The translations under genes were made by a program, and so were the position numbers. The notes beneath the pieces are model-generated. The model was not told where the DNA came from. It saw only the letters and a list, made by a program, of their open reading frames with translations, and ran no database searches. This document shows positions 9,081 to 16,336 of a stretch of DNA of 32,875 nucleotides, in pieces (the stretch's first letter is position 1; each line of letters starts with the position of its first letter). The stretch is taken from NCBI GenBank assembly GCA_019695055.1, contig JAIBAT010000128.1:1-32875 (forward strand), read 5' to 3'. Source of the stretch: Candidatus Sumerlaeaceae bacterium (GTDB lineage: Bacteria > Sumerlaeota > Sumerlaeia > Sumerlaeales > Sumerlaeaceae).

Positions 9081-10297
9081 TGGATGGAAAGCCCCTCTCA
9101 ATTTCCCCGGAAACCCAGTTCCAGTTCGGCGCCTACGCCGGTGCATGGGCACTTGGCACCTATACGGCCGCCATGACAATGTTGGCCCTCGGCTGGGACA
9201 TTCCCTTAACCATTTGTTTCGCCGCGCCAGCCATTGTTCTGGGTTTGCTTCTGACCGTGGTCGCGCCAGGCCGCCACTACATCGCGGATTTCGTGCGCAC
9301 ATTTTCCCCCAATGAGAAGGCGGCATACGTTGCCCTCTGCATCGGGATCTTTCTCTCCCCAAGTCTTTTCGCCCGCCAATGGATGCCCCACGCCGGATTA
9401 ATGGTCGTGCTAATCCCATTTGCAGCCACCCTCGCATCTCCCGGCGCCTTCGCGCAATTCGTAGTGCTATGCGGGATCACTTTTGCCCTGATTTCAGTTC
9501 GGTTTACGGAGCAGCAAGCCTTTGTTTTTCTCGCCATCTTCATGCTCCTCGTTTGCGTCTGCCTTGCCTACGAGTTTTACTTCTTCACCACAGAGGCCGT
9601 CCCTGTACTGCACCCACCCGACCCGTGGACACCCCTCGCAGTGGCTTTCAAGCGTTTCGGCCTCACTGTGCTGGTCACTGCACCTTGGGTTGCTGTTATC
9701 CCAACACTTCGCCCTGTCGGGATTCCTCGCGGGATCGCGGGGTTTCGCGACCGCGTCCCGGTGGCTCGGAACCTCGACGCAGCCTCCATGTCATCCGTGG
9801 AACTGTTTTATACGTTCTTCTCCATGATTGTAGTCCTGGCCCTAACCATCCTCCTCATCAAACTCGTCCAGAAGCTTCGCCGGCCCAAGTCGCAGGAACT
9901 GATGCCCGAATCCATTGGAGTTCCCATGGGCTCGCCCGAAACCGTCCTACGACAAACGAAAAAGCCGACCCACCTATCCGCCACCGATCCTCGCGCCACC
10001 GTCATCGAGTGGTACCGCCGCCTTTCCATCCGCCTCGGTGCGCTTGGCCTGCCTCGCCTGGCTTCCGAGACCCCGCTGGAGTACCAAACCGAGCTCATGA
10101 AACAGCCCGTCATCGACGGACGCGAAATCCGCGAAGTGACCGGCGGTTTTATGCGTGCCCGCTATTCCGCCGAAGAAATCGCCGCCAACGATGCAGATGC
10201 TTTTGCGGCCACGGTCAAATCCCTGCTCAACCAGCTCGACGGGGAGATACCCTTGGCCGATTCGCGAAAACGACGCACCACGGAGTCTGGAAACTGA
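9077..10297 (+). CDS. TgpA-like membrane protein with DUF4129 tail, lacking a transglutaminase domain
   Basis: This 406-residue protein starts with two consecutive ATGs overlapping the DUF58 stop. The N-terminal half (about 20-190) has roughly six hydrophobic segments in the manner of TgpA/DUF3488 proteins, followed by an extracytoplasmic stretch and another membrane helix (about 240-262, VELFYTFFSMIVVLALTILLIKLV). The C-terminal region (about 305-385) resembles DUF4129, with VIEWYRRLSIRLGALGLPR, ETPLEYQTEL and a final Y-S-A-E-E-I segment. In classical MoxR-DUF58-TgpA operons a transglutaminase core sits between these parts. Here the linker between them is short (about 40 residues) and has no Cys-His-Asp core. 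I infer a shortened TgpA relative; an independent membrane-DUF4129 family is the alternative. Confidence 0.75.
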   Translation: MMDGKPLSISPETQFQFGAYAGAWALGTYTAAMTMLALGWDIPLTICFAAPAIVLGLLLTVVAPGRHYIADFVRTFSPNEKAAYVALCIGIFLSPSLFARQWMPHAGLMVVLIPFAATLASPGAFAQFVVLCGITFALISVRFTEQQAFVFLAIFMLLVCVCLAYEFYFFTTEAVPVLHPPDPWTPLAVAFKRFGLTVLVTAPWVAVIPTLRPVGIPRGIAGFRDRVPVARNLDAASMSSVELFYTFFSMIVVLALTILLIKLVQKLRRPKSQELMPESIGVPMGSPETVLRQTKKPTHLSATDPRATVIEWYRRLSIRLGALGLPRLASETPLEYQTELMKQPVIDGREIREVTGGFMRARYSAEEIAANDADAFAATVKSLLNQLDGEIPLADSRKRRTTESGN

Positions 10298-10329
10298 GTT
10301 TCTCCCCCCCAATTGGCAGTGGCGCCGCC

Positions 10330-13053
10330 TTGGACCGTCGCCTTCAGCAAAAGCTGCTGAAGGTGGACAAACCCGCACGTTATACGGGCGGTGAATTCAA
10401 CACAACCCTTAAGCCCGACAGCGACGTGGACATCCGTGTGGCCCTGGCCTTTCCGGATGTGTACGACATCGGCATGAGCTACCACGGGTTCAAAATCTTT
10501 TACGAGCGCCTGAACGCCATGGACGGCGTGCAATGCGAACGCGTATTTGCACCCTGGGACGATTTTGAAAAAGTCCTTCGCGAGGAGGGCGCCCCCCTCT
10601 ACCTCCTAGAATCCAAGCGCCCGATTTGCGATGCGGACATTGTCGGTTTTACACTCCAGCATGAGATGAACTACACGAACATCCTCAACATGCTGGACCT
10701 TGGCCGCGTGCCCATCCTTTCCGCAGCCCGCACCGACAATGACCCCATCGTCATTGCGGGTGGTCACGGGGCCTTTAACCCCGAGGTGCTCGCCGAGTTT
10801 ATCGATGCCTTTGTCATCGGCGACGGCGAGTGGGCCCTCGTGCAGATTATCGAGCTGGTCAGAGAGGCACGTCGGGCCAGGTCCACTGCATTCGTTTCCG
10901 ATACCAACTTCACGTACCGCGGCGATGGCACCCGTGCTAAGCGACGGGCTGTCCCAACATTTGGCAATGCCGACCTGAACCTCCCCGGACCCTGGCGCCG
11001 ATTTGAAGGCAACGCAAACGACACCGCAAAACGATTTGGCCGCACGCGCGAGGAAATCCTCATGCAGCTCGCCCAGATTCCCGGCGTTTACGTCCCAGGA
11101 TTCTACGACTGCACCTACAACGATGACGGCACCATCACGGCCATCAAACCCAACCGTGAGGGCGTACCGGAAATCGTGACGAAGGCGAATTTTGACCTTC
11201 GCGACGACTTCGGCGCCACAAAACCCGTGGTACCTCTCATGCGCGTCGTCCACGACCGTTTCGCCATCGAGATCAAGCGCGGCTGCATGGTGGGCTGCCG
11301 GTTCTGCCAGGCCGGCATGATTACCCGCCCCCTGCGCGAACGCGATCCGCGCCAGATTGTGGAGATTGCCAAGGAAGGAATCCGTAACACCGGCTACGAG
11401 GAAATCTCTCTCCTAAGCCTGTCCAGCGCGGATTACACGGGCATCCTGGCGCTGACCCGCGCGCTTAAGAATGCCTTTGCCGGTGAGCACGTTTCCATTT
11501 CGCTGCCGTCACTGCGCATCAACGCCTTCGACGTCGATCTCGCCGACGAGATCGGCAGTGTCCGCAAATCCGGTTTCACGTTTGCCCCAGAGGCCGGCAC
11601 AGCGCGCCTGCGCGAGGTCATCAACAAGGCCGTGGACCAGGAGCGCTTCCTCGAAACCATTGAGTCCGTGCTAAAGCGCGGCTGGCGCACATTGAAATTC
11701 TACTTCATGTGCGGTCTCCCGACCGAGACCGACGAGGACCTGCAGGGCATTGTGGACCTGACCGAAGAAGCCATCAAGCTCGGCAAGAAGCACTGCGGAA
11801 ATAACTTCCAGCTCAACATCTCGCTGTCCCCCTTTGTGCCCAAACCGCAGACGCCGTTCCAGTGGCACGCCCAGCCGACGCTGGAGGAATTCGACCGCAA
11901 GTACAAATATGTGGAATCGCGAATCAACCGCCGCTTTGTGAGCCTGAAGAAGCACAGCGTCCGCGAGAGCATCCTCGAAGGAGTGCTGGGTCGCGGTGAC
12001 CGCAGAGTTGGTCGCGCCATTCACCGTGCGTGGCAGCTTGGCTGCAAATTCGACAACTGGCACGAGCATCTGCGCTTCGAACTTTGGCAACAGGCCTTTG
12101 TTGAGACCAATATCGACCCGGATTTCTACGCCTCGCGCGAGCGCAAACCCGACGAGCCCTTTGCCTGGGATCACGTGGACGCCTCCCTTGGCCGCCGCTT
12201 CCTTTGGAAGGAAAAAGTTCGCAGCGAACAGGTCAAGACCACGGGCGATTGCTCCACCACCCACTGCGCGGGTTGCAACGTCTGCGACTTCGCCGACGTA
12301 AAGAACCTCCTCAGCGTGCGCGAGGACGGCGAGTTTTTCGCGCCCCCGGCGCCGGAGGTGGCTGCTGCACCGACGGAGCCTGTCTGTCGGCTACGCCTTG
12401 CTTTCAGCAAGCTTGATAACCTGCGTTTCATCTCGCACCTCGACATGGCCAAGGTTGTGCAAATTATTTTCAAGCGCACCGGGCTGCGCGTTGCTTACAG
12501 CCAGGGATTCAATCCCCAGCCCAAGATGCAGTTTACACCGCCACTGCCCATGGGATTTGCCGGCGAGGGCGAACTGCTGGACGTCATTTTCACCGAGTAT
12601 TGTACCCCGGACGATGTGCTGTCGCGCCTGCGGGCCATTGAGCTTCCAGGCATGCAATGGTTGTCGGCCGAGGAAGTTCCGCTGCGAGCGCCAGCTCTCG
12701 CGACCCAGCTTGAAAGCGCCGATTACCGCGTCTGGATCGCTTCCGAAGACGTGCCGGTCGCAGCACTTGCTATCTCGGAAGCCATCGACCGGTTCAATGC
12801 AACGGCCACTTTCCCCATCGTCATCGAGAGCAAGCGCGGAACCGCGAACAAGGACTTGAAGACCGCGTTGAAAGCCCTTGCCTACTCCGCGGAACCCGAT
12901 GGTAGCCATACTTTCCGGGCCACCGTTTCCCTGCGCGATAACGAGTACGTCAACCCGGCTCTGGCCGTGGAACGAATCCTCGGCGTTCCCCTCCGGGAGA
13001 TGGCCATAGCCACCCGCGAAGGCTTTGCAGTGGAGACCTGTCAGACGGTCTGA
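10330..13053 (+). CDS. B12-binding radical SAM protein fused to DUF2344 (TIGR03960/TIGR03936 type)
   Basis: The 907-residue product combines two families that are fused in some bacteria and separate in others. The N-terminus has the family signature KPARYTGGEFN and a cobalamin-binding-like domain (VALAFPDVYDIGMSYHGFK). The radical SAM core follows, with the 4Fe-4S motif CMVGCRFC (Cys319, Cys323, Cys326) in IEIKRGCMVGCRFCQAG. After the core comes a Cys cluster (DCSTTHCAGCNVCDF) and then a DUF2344 domain (LRLAFSKLDNLRFISHLDM, YSQGFNPQPKMQFTPPLPMG). No ATG or GTG lies close to the family N-terminus. The TTG at 10330, giving LDRRLQQKLLKVDKPARY, is the best start. Open frame upstream of it overlaps the previous gene and is not coding. 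The exact reaction of this family is not known to me. Confidence 0.9.
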   Translation: MDRRLQQKLLKVDKPARYTGGEFNTTLKPDSDVDIRVALAFPDVYDIGMSYHGFKIFYERLNAMDGVQCERVFAPWDDFEKVLREEGAPLYLLESKRPICDADIVGFTLQHEMNYTNILNMLDLGRVPILSAARTDNDPIVIAGGHGAFNPEVLAEFIDAFVIGDGEWALVQIIELVREARRARSTAFVSDTNFTYRGDGTRAKRRAVPTFGNADLNLPGPWRRFEGNANDTAKRFGRTREEILMQLAQIPGVYVPGFYDCTYNDDGTITAIKPNREGVPEIVTKANFDLRDDFGATKPVVPLMRVVHDRFAIEIKRGCMVGCRFCQAGMITRPLRERDPRQIVEIAKEGIRNTGYEEISLLSLSSADYTGILALTRALKNAFAGEHVSISLPSLRINAFDVDLADEIGSVRKSGFTFAPEAGTARLREVINKAVDQERFLETIESVLKRGWRTLKFYFMCGLPTETDEDLQGIVDLTEEAIKLGKKHCGNNFQLNISLSPFVPKPQTPFQWHAQPTLEEFDRKYKYVESRINRRFVSLKKHSVRESILEGVLGRGDRRVGRAIHRAWQLGCKFDNWHEHLRFELWQQAFVETNIDPDFYASRERKPDEPFAWDHVDASLGRRFLWKEKVRSEQVKTTGDCSTTHCAGCNVCDFADVKNLLSVREDGEFFAPPAPEVAAAPTEPVCRLRLAFSKLDNLRFISHLDMAKVVQIIFKRTGLRVAYSQGFNPQPKMQFTPPLPMGFAGEGELLDVIFTEYCTPDDVLSRLRAIELPGMQWLSAEEVPLRAPALATQLESADYRVWIASEDVPVAALAISEAIDRFNATATFPIVIESKRGTANKDLKTALKALAYSAEPDGSHTFRATVSLRDNEYVNPALAVERILGVPLREMAIATREGFAVETCQTV

Positions 13054-13054
13054 T

Positions 13055-13094
13055 AGGCAACAACCCACGGGGTGTGCCTGTGACTTTTCCTTGC
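13055..13094 (+). terminator. Possible weak terminator after the radical SAM gene
   Basis: An imperfect hairpin, GGCA..ACCC-ACG-GGGT..TGCC, begins right after the radical SAM stop codon. A short T-rich stretch (CTTTTCC, starting about 13084) follows. The stem is interrupted and the T-run is short, so this is only a candidate. Confidence 0.25.
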
Positions 13095-13113
13095 CGGACC
13101 CATTTCGGACCCA
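13095..13113 (+). promoter_or_regulatory. 8-bp direct repeat with 11-bp period upstream of the response regulator
   Basis: CGGACCCA occurs at 13095-13102 and again at 13106-13113, exactly 11 bases apart, about 58 bases before the response regulator start. Direct repeats with about one helical-turn spacing are the usual target shape for OmpR/PhoB-type regulators. No experimental or promoter evidence is visible, so this is a candidate operator only. Confidence 0.22.
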
Positions 13114-13170
13114 CTACCTTTCGGGGACAGAAATGATGAGCGTGTCGACAATTCAACCAAAGGCTGAATC

Positions 13171-13530
13171 ATGAAGAAGATCCTCGTTGTGGATGACGAG
13201 AAGAACATCCGAACCCTTTTCCGCGATGAGCTCGAGGAAGAGGGCTACGAAGTGGCCACGGCCGGCAGCGGGCGCGAGGCCCTGGACCAGATTGAGGCTG
13301 ACGTGCCCGACCTCATCGTCCTCGACATCCGCATGGGCGACATGACCGGCATCGAGGTCCTCCAGGAACTCCGCAAGACCCACGATAAGCTCCCGGTCAT
13401 CATGGTAACCGCCGTCCGGGGCCTGAAGGACGACTTCACCATCTGGGACAGCCACGTCAGCGATTACACCACCAAGCCCGTGGACCTCGACGACCTCAAG
13501 GCGAAGATCAAAAAAGCCCTCGAAGCATGA
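13171..13530 (+). CDS. Single-domain response regulator (receiver only)
   Basis: At 119 residues the protein is just a CheY-like receiver domain with no output module. The acidic pocket Asp8/Asp9, the phospho-acceptor Asp52 in VLDIRMGDMTG, the switch Thr80 and Lys102 in TTKPVD are all present, so it should be phosphorylatable. It is preceded by AAAGG at 13159-13163, seven bases from the ATG. The last four bases overlap the pyrK-like gene as ATGA, indicating translational coupling. No histidine kinase is in the window, so the cognate partner is unknown; Spo0F- or CheY-like relay is the normal role of stand-alone receivers. Confidence 0.93.
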   Translation: MKKILVVDDEKNIRTLFRDELEEEGYEVATAGSGREALDQIEADVPDLIVLDIRMGDMTGIEVLQELRKTHDKLPVIMVTAVRGLKDDFTIWDSHVSDYTTKPVDLDDLKAKIKKALEA

Positions 13531-14306
13531 AGTATCGCGTTTTCGCGAAGCTTGTAAAAGTTGAGCCCGTGGACCATGAGACCTATGTCCACACCTACGA
13601 AGCACCGCAGATCGCACAGGACGCCCTGCCCGGTCAGTTCCTCCATATCCGCGTCACCCATCTTTCCACTCCCCTGCTTCGGCGTCCCATCAGCATCCTG
13701 TGGAGCGATTCCCACTCCCTCGTGAAGGTGCTGTTCAAGGTTGTGCGCACCGGCACCGCCCTGCTGGCCGAGAAGCGCGAGGGTGAACTGGTGGACCTCC
13801 TCGGGCCATTGGGCACCCCCTTCCCCTATGACTTCAACCGCGATTCCATCATGGTCGCCGGCGGTTATGGCATTGCTCCCGTTTATTATTTGTCCCGCCT
13901 GAACCCCAGCAATAATAACAAGCGCGTCCTCATCTACGGCGCCCGGGACGCCAGCCAACTTTACCTTCGCAATGACCTGAAGGCCGCCTTCGACGAAGTG
14001 AACTACGCCACCCAGGACGGCAGCGTTGGCCGCCGAGGACTGGTGACCGATCCCTTGCGCGACCTACTGATGTCCCGCGGCAATCTCGCCATCTACGCCT
14101 GCGGCCCCACCCCCATGCTCGCCGCAGTCAAACAACTCGTCGCCGAGGTCGCCGAGCCCGGCACACCTTGCTGGCTCAGCATGGAAAACCAAATGGGCTG
14201 CGGCTTCGGTGCCTGCCAGGGCTGCGTCGTCAAGACCGTGGACGGTTATGCCACAACCTGCAAACAAGGCCCAGTCTTCGATGCCCGCACCGTGGTCTTT
14301 TCTTAG
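13527..14306 (+). CDS. pyrK: PyrK-type dihydroorotate dehydrogenase electron transfer subunit
   Basis: The 259-residue protein has the ferredoxin-reductase layout of PyrK. An N-terminal FAD-binding barrel carries RRPIS (residues 52-56). A nucleotide-binding domain follows (VAGGYGIAPVYYL, YACGPTPML). The C-terminal 2Fe-2S motif MGCGFGACQGC has Cys225, Cys230, Cys233 and a last Cys245 (spacing C-x4-C-x2-C-x11-C). PyrK passes electrons from PyrDB to NAD+ in pyrimidine synthesis. No pyrD lies in this window, although it is usually adjacent. The ATG overlaps the stop of the receiver gene. A related sulfide:quinone- or NfnA-type reductase subunit is the main alternative, but length and Cys spacing favour PyrK. 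Confidence 0.85.
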   Translation: MKYRVFAKLVKVEPVDHETYVHTYEAPQIAQDALPGQFLHIRVTHLSTPLLRRPISILWSDSHSLVKVLFKVVRTGTALLAEKREGELVDLLGPLGTPFPYDFNRDSIMVAGGYGIAPVYYLSRLNPSNNNKRVLIYGARDASQLYLRNDLKAAFDEVNYATQDGSVGRRGLVTDPLRDLLMSRGNLAIYACGPTPMLAAVKQLVAEVAEPGTPCWLSMENQMGCGFGACQGCVVKTVDGYATTCKQGPVFDARTVVFS

Positions 14307-14487
14307 CCACCCGGCTTTAAAGTGCGGCGCTCCAGTCCAGACTTCGCCCGTGATACCTGAAAGGTGATGTAAGATGACCATCCTTCCCCGGCATCACAAG
14401 CTGAAGGGGAATAAGATTGAGTCCGGGCGGAATTCTCACAGAGATATACGAGCTAACATGATTGCTGATAATGCTGGAGACACGTTG
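14307..14487. other. Intergenic leader upstream of the C39-like peptidase
   Basis: The frame of the peptidase is open back to an ATG at 14374, but residues encoded from there look non-family (charged, no signal peptide). I treat this stretch as non-coding leader. No convincing terminator or promoter could be picked by eye. Confidence 0.4.
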
Positions 14488-15762
14488 ATGCTACCGAGGC
14501 CATACATAATGCGCTTTTTCCAATACGGGACGGGCGCAAGATGTCTTGTGCGGACCCTCACGATTCTTGCCGCCGTAGCATTGCTCGGATTCTCGGAATC
14601 CAATGCCCACGCGCAGGCAAATCCCTTCGGAAACCCGCCAAATGTGGTGGATGAGGTTCTGTTCGTCGAAGGAGCCACCGCCCTTCTCTCCACAGCGCAG
14701 GCTGAAGGAATCATTGCAAGCGCTGACAAATCCAGCATTGAACTGGCACAGGGGGCCGCCACTGGGACCGTTACTCTGGCCCCTATCGCCTCCCCCTTTC
14801 CTTTCAACGAGATGATACCATCTTGGAACGGCACCGCGCCCGAGGGCGCAGGGTTTCGCGTTTGGATGCGGACAGGCGATGGCAAACAGTTCACACCATG
14901 GTTCGAGGCAGGAACCTGGGGCCAGGTTGGCGACGCAGTGACTTCGCGCATCGCAACGTTTCCGGGCGGACAGTACGACATTGACCATCTTCAGCTCCAG
15001 CGTCCGGCATCGCAGATCGAGGTGCGCATCGACATGGTTCGGGGCAAACCCACAGGGCCCTCACCCCGGTTCCAGATGCTCGCACTGGCAATCACCAACA
15101 GCCTTGGTGATCGAAAGCTGGGCCGTCAGTTTGGCGCCAAGAGTTCACCGCTGTCCACCAGCGTGCGAAGTCTACGGACAACCGAGACACTGAACCCGGG
15201 GTTCCGCTCGCAAGTTGTGGACAAGAAGGCCTGGATCGGGAGAATCTGCTCACCTGCTTCGGTGGGTATGGCCATCGACGCCTTTGGCGGAGCAACGCCC
15301 ACGCAAACCCTTGCGGCGATGCTCTACGATCCCGCCAGCGATCTGTTTGGCATCTGGCACAGGTCTATCAGCGGTGCCGCCCAGATGGGGGTACGCGGGT
15401 ATATTAGGCGGTTTCGGTCGTTTGACGATGTCCGTGCGGAACTGGCACAGGGACACATCATTTGCGCCTCGGTGCGGTTCGCACTCGGAGAGGTTAAGAA
15501 TCCACCGAGGATATACCGCAAGCGAGGCACGCTGGGGCACATCTTCGTGATCAAGGGCTTCGCCCCGGGTGGATTGGTAGTGGTAAACGACTCTGCGTCA
15601 AAAGACTACGGCCGCGATAACCTCTGGACGCAGGAAGATCTGGCAAAGGCTTGGTTCGACAAAGGCGGCGTGGCCTATGTCTTTACGGGGCCAGCGCAGC
15701 AGGCTGCAAAGCGCACGACAAAGCAAAAGGATGTTAAAAAGGCTGGCGGGAAGAAAGGCTAA
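14488..15762 (+). CDS. Secreted C39-like (papain-fold) peptidase
   Basis: I start this at the ATG at 14488 because GGAGA (14476-14480) stands seven bases upstream. The 424-residue product then begins with a signal peptide (RTLTILAAVALLGFSESNAHA). An ATG at 14509 is the other reasonable start. A beta-sandwich domain (about 60-210, with FNEMIPSWNG, GFRVWMRTGDG and FTPWFEAGTWG) precedes a Peptidase_C39_2-like domain. There Cys254 (GRICSPASVGMAI), His351 (LGHIFVIKGF) and Asn367-Asp368 (VVVNDSA) form the expected catalytic set. Similar proteins with this two-domain layout are extracellular hydrolases of unknown substrate. The C-terminus ends in a Lys-rich tail. Confidence 0.85.
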   Translation: MLPRPYIMRFFQYGTGARCLVRTLTILAAVALLGFSESNAHAQANPFGNPPNVVDEVLFVEGATALLSTAQAEGIIASADKSSIELAQGAATGTVTLAPIASPFPFNEMIPSWNGTAPEGAGFRVWMRTGDGKQFTPWFEAGTWGQVGDAVTSRIATFPGGQYDIDHLQLQRPASQIEVRIDMVRGKPTGPSPRFQMLALAITNSLGDRKLGRQFGAKSSPLSTSVRSLRTTETLNPGFRSQVVDKKAWIGRICSPASVGMAIDAFGGATPTQTLAAMLYDPASDLFGIWHRSISGAAQMGVRGYIRRFRSFDDVRAELAQGHIICASVRFALGEVKNPPRIYRKRGTLGHIFVIKGFAPGGLVVVNDSASKDYGRDNLWTQEDLAKAWFDKGGVAYVFTGPAQQAAKRTTKQKDVKKAGGKKG

Positions 15763-15769
15763 GGGACTC

Positions 15770-15787
15770 GCCAATTAGAAGATTGGC
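15770..15787. terminator. Hairpin in the convergent gap (candidate terminator)
   Basis: GCCAAT-TAGAAG-ATTGGC is a perfect 6-bp inverted repeat located 8 bases after the C39-like peptidase stop, between two convergent genes. A second inverted repeat follows at once (15801-15826). No T-run follows, so termination is inferred mainly from position. Confidence 0.35.
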
Positions 15788-15800
15788 ATCCCCGGGGAGG

Positions 15801-15826
15801 ACCTGACTAATTCTTAACAGTCAGGT
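15801..15826. terminator. Inverted repeat spanning the TlpA-like gene stop codon
   Basis: ACCTGACT and AGTCAGGT form a perfect 8-bp stem around a 10-nt loop. The TlpA-like gene stop codon (15807-15809) lies inside it. It may be part of a bidirectional termination region with the hairpin at 15770-15787; no U-tract is seen on either strand. Confidence 0.3.
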
Positions 15827-16334
15827 TGGACACGGCTTTGAGGAGCTTTTCAAATTCCTCGGGAGTGTAGCCGTTCACCAATTTGCTGATCTTCTGATTG
15901 CCGTCCACGACCAGGGTGCGGGGAATTGTATCTCCTCCAAGGATTTCAGCATATTTGCTTTCAGGGTCCAGTAGCACCGGAAAACTGAGGTTAAGCTTTT
16001 TCACAAGTTTCTCAACGTCCTCCTTGTTCTCGCCGCTGGAGATTGCCACCACGGCCACTCCCCTGTCCTGCATCTTCTTCCAGATGTCCTCTTCGAGGCG
16101 CGGCAGTTCCTGGACACAAGGCGGACACCAGGTTGCAAAGCGGGAAATGACGAGAACCTTCTTCTCAAAGGACTGACTGGTGACAGGTTTGCCGGTGATA
16201 TCGGTCAGACTGAACGCGGGCAGGGCATCGCCGACCTTCACGTTCCAATCTGAGGGTGCCTCGTCCATGCTGCAGGCGGCGATCAGGACGGCGATCACCG
16301 CCAGCAGCAACGGATACCGAAAACGGGCAGGCAT
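15807..16334 (-). CDS. TlpA/ResA-like thioredoxin-fold lipoprotein
   Basis: The 175-residue protein starts with a lipoprotein signal (LLAVIAVLIAAC, lipid-modified Cys21). It continues as an AhpC/TSA-redoxin domain with GDALPAFSLTDITGKPVT, the redox motif WCPPC (residues 69-73) and the cis-Pro138 loop (DTIPRTLVVD). Such membrane-anchored thioredoxins reduce disulfides in the periplasm, for example for cytochrome c maturation or protein repair. The ATG lies two bases after the stop of the glycosyltransferase gene on the same strand, so they are co-transcribed. Family and lipoprotein nature are clear; the redox partner is unknown. Confidence 0.92.
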   Translation of the reverse strand: MPARFRYPLLLAVIAVLIAACSMDEAPSDWNVKVGDALPAFSLTDITGKPVTSQSFEKKVLVISRFATWCPPCVQELPRLEEDIWKKMQDRGVAVVAISSGENKEDVEKLVKKLNLSFPVLLDPESKYAEILGGDTIPRTLVVDGNQKISKLVNGYTPEEFEKLLKAVSNLTVKN

Positions 16335-16336
16335 GC

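Noticed and set aside
9379..10329. Long in-frame upstream extension of the radical SAM reading frame
   Set aside because: It lies entirely over the TgpA-like gene in another frame, its translation is low-complexity Arg/Pro/Ser-rich, and family similarity begins only at the KPARYTGGEFN region after 10330.
14374..14487. ATG at 14374 as start of the C39-like peptidase
   Set aside because: It would put about 38 charged residues ahead of the signal peptide; the ATG at 14488 has a well-spaced GGAGA and gives a normal signal peptide.
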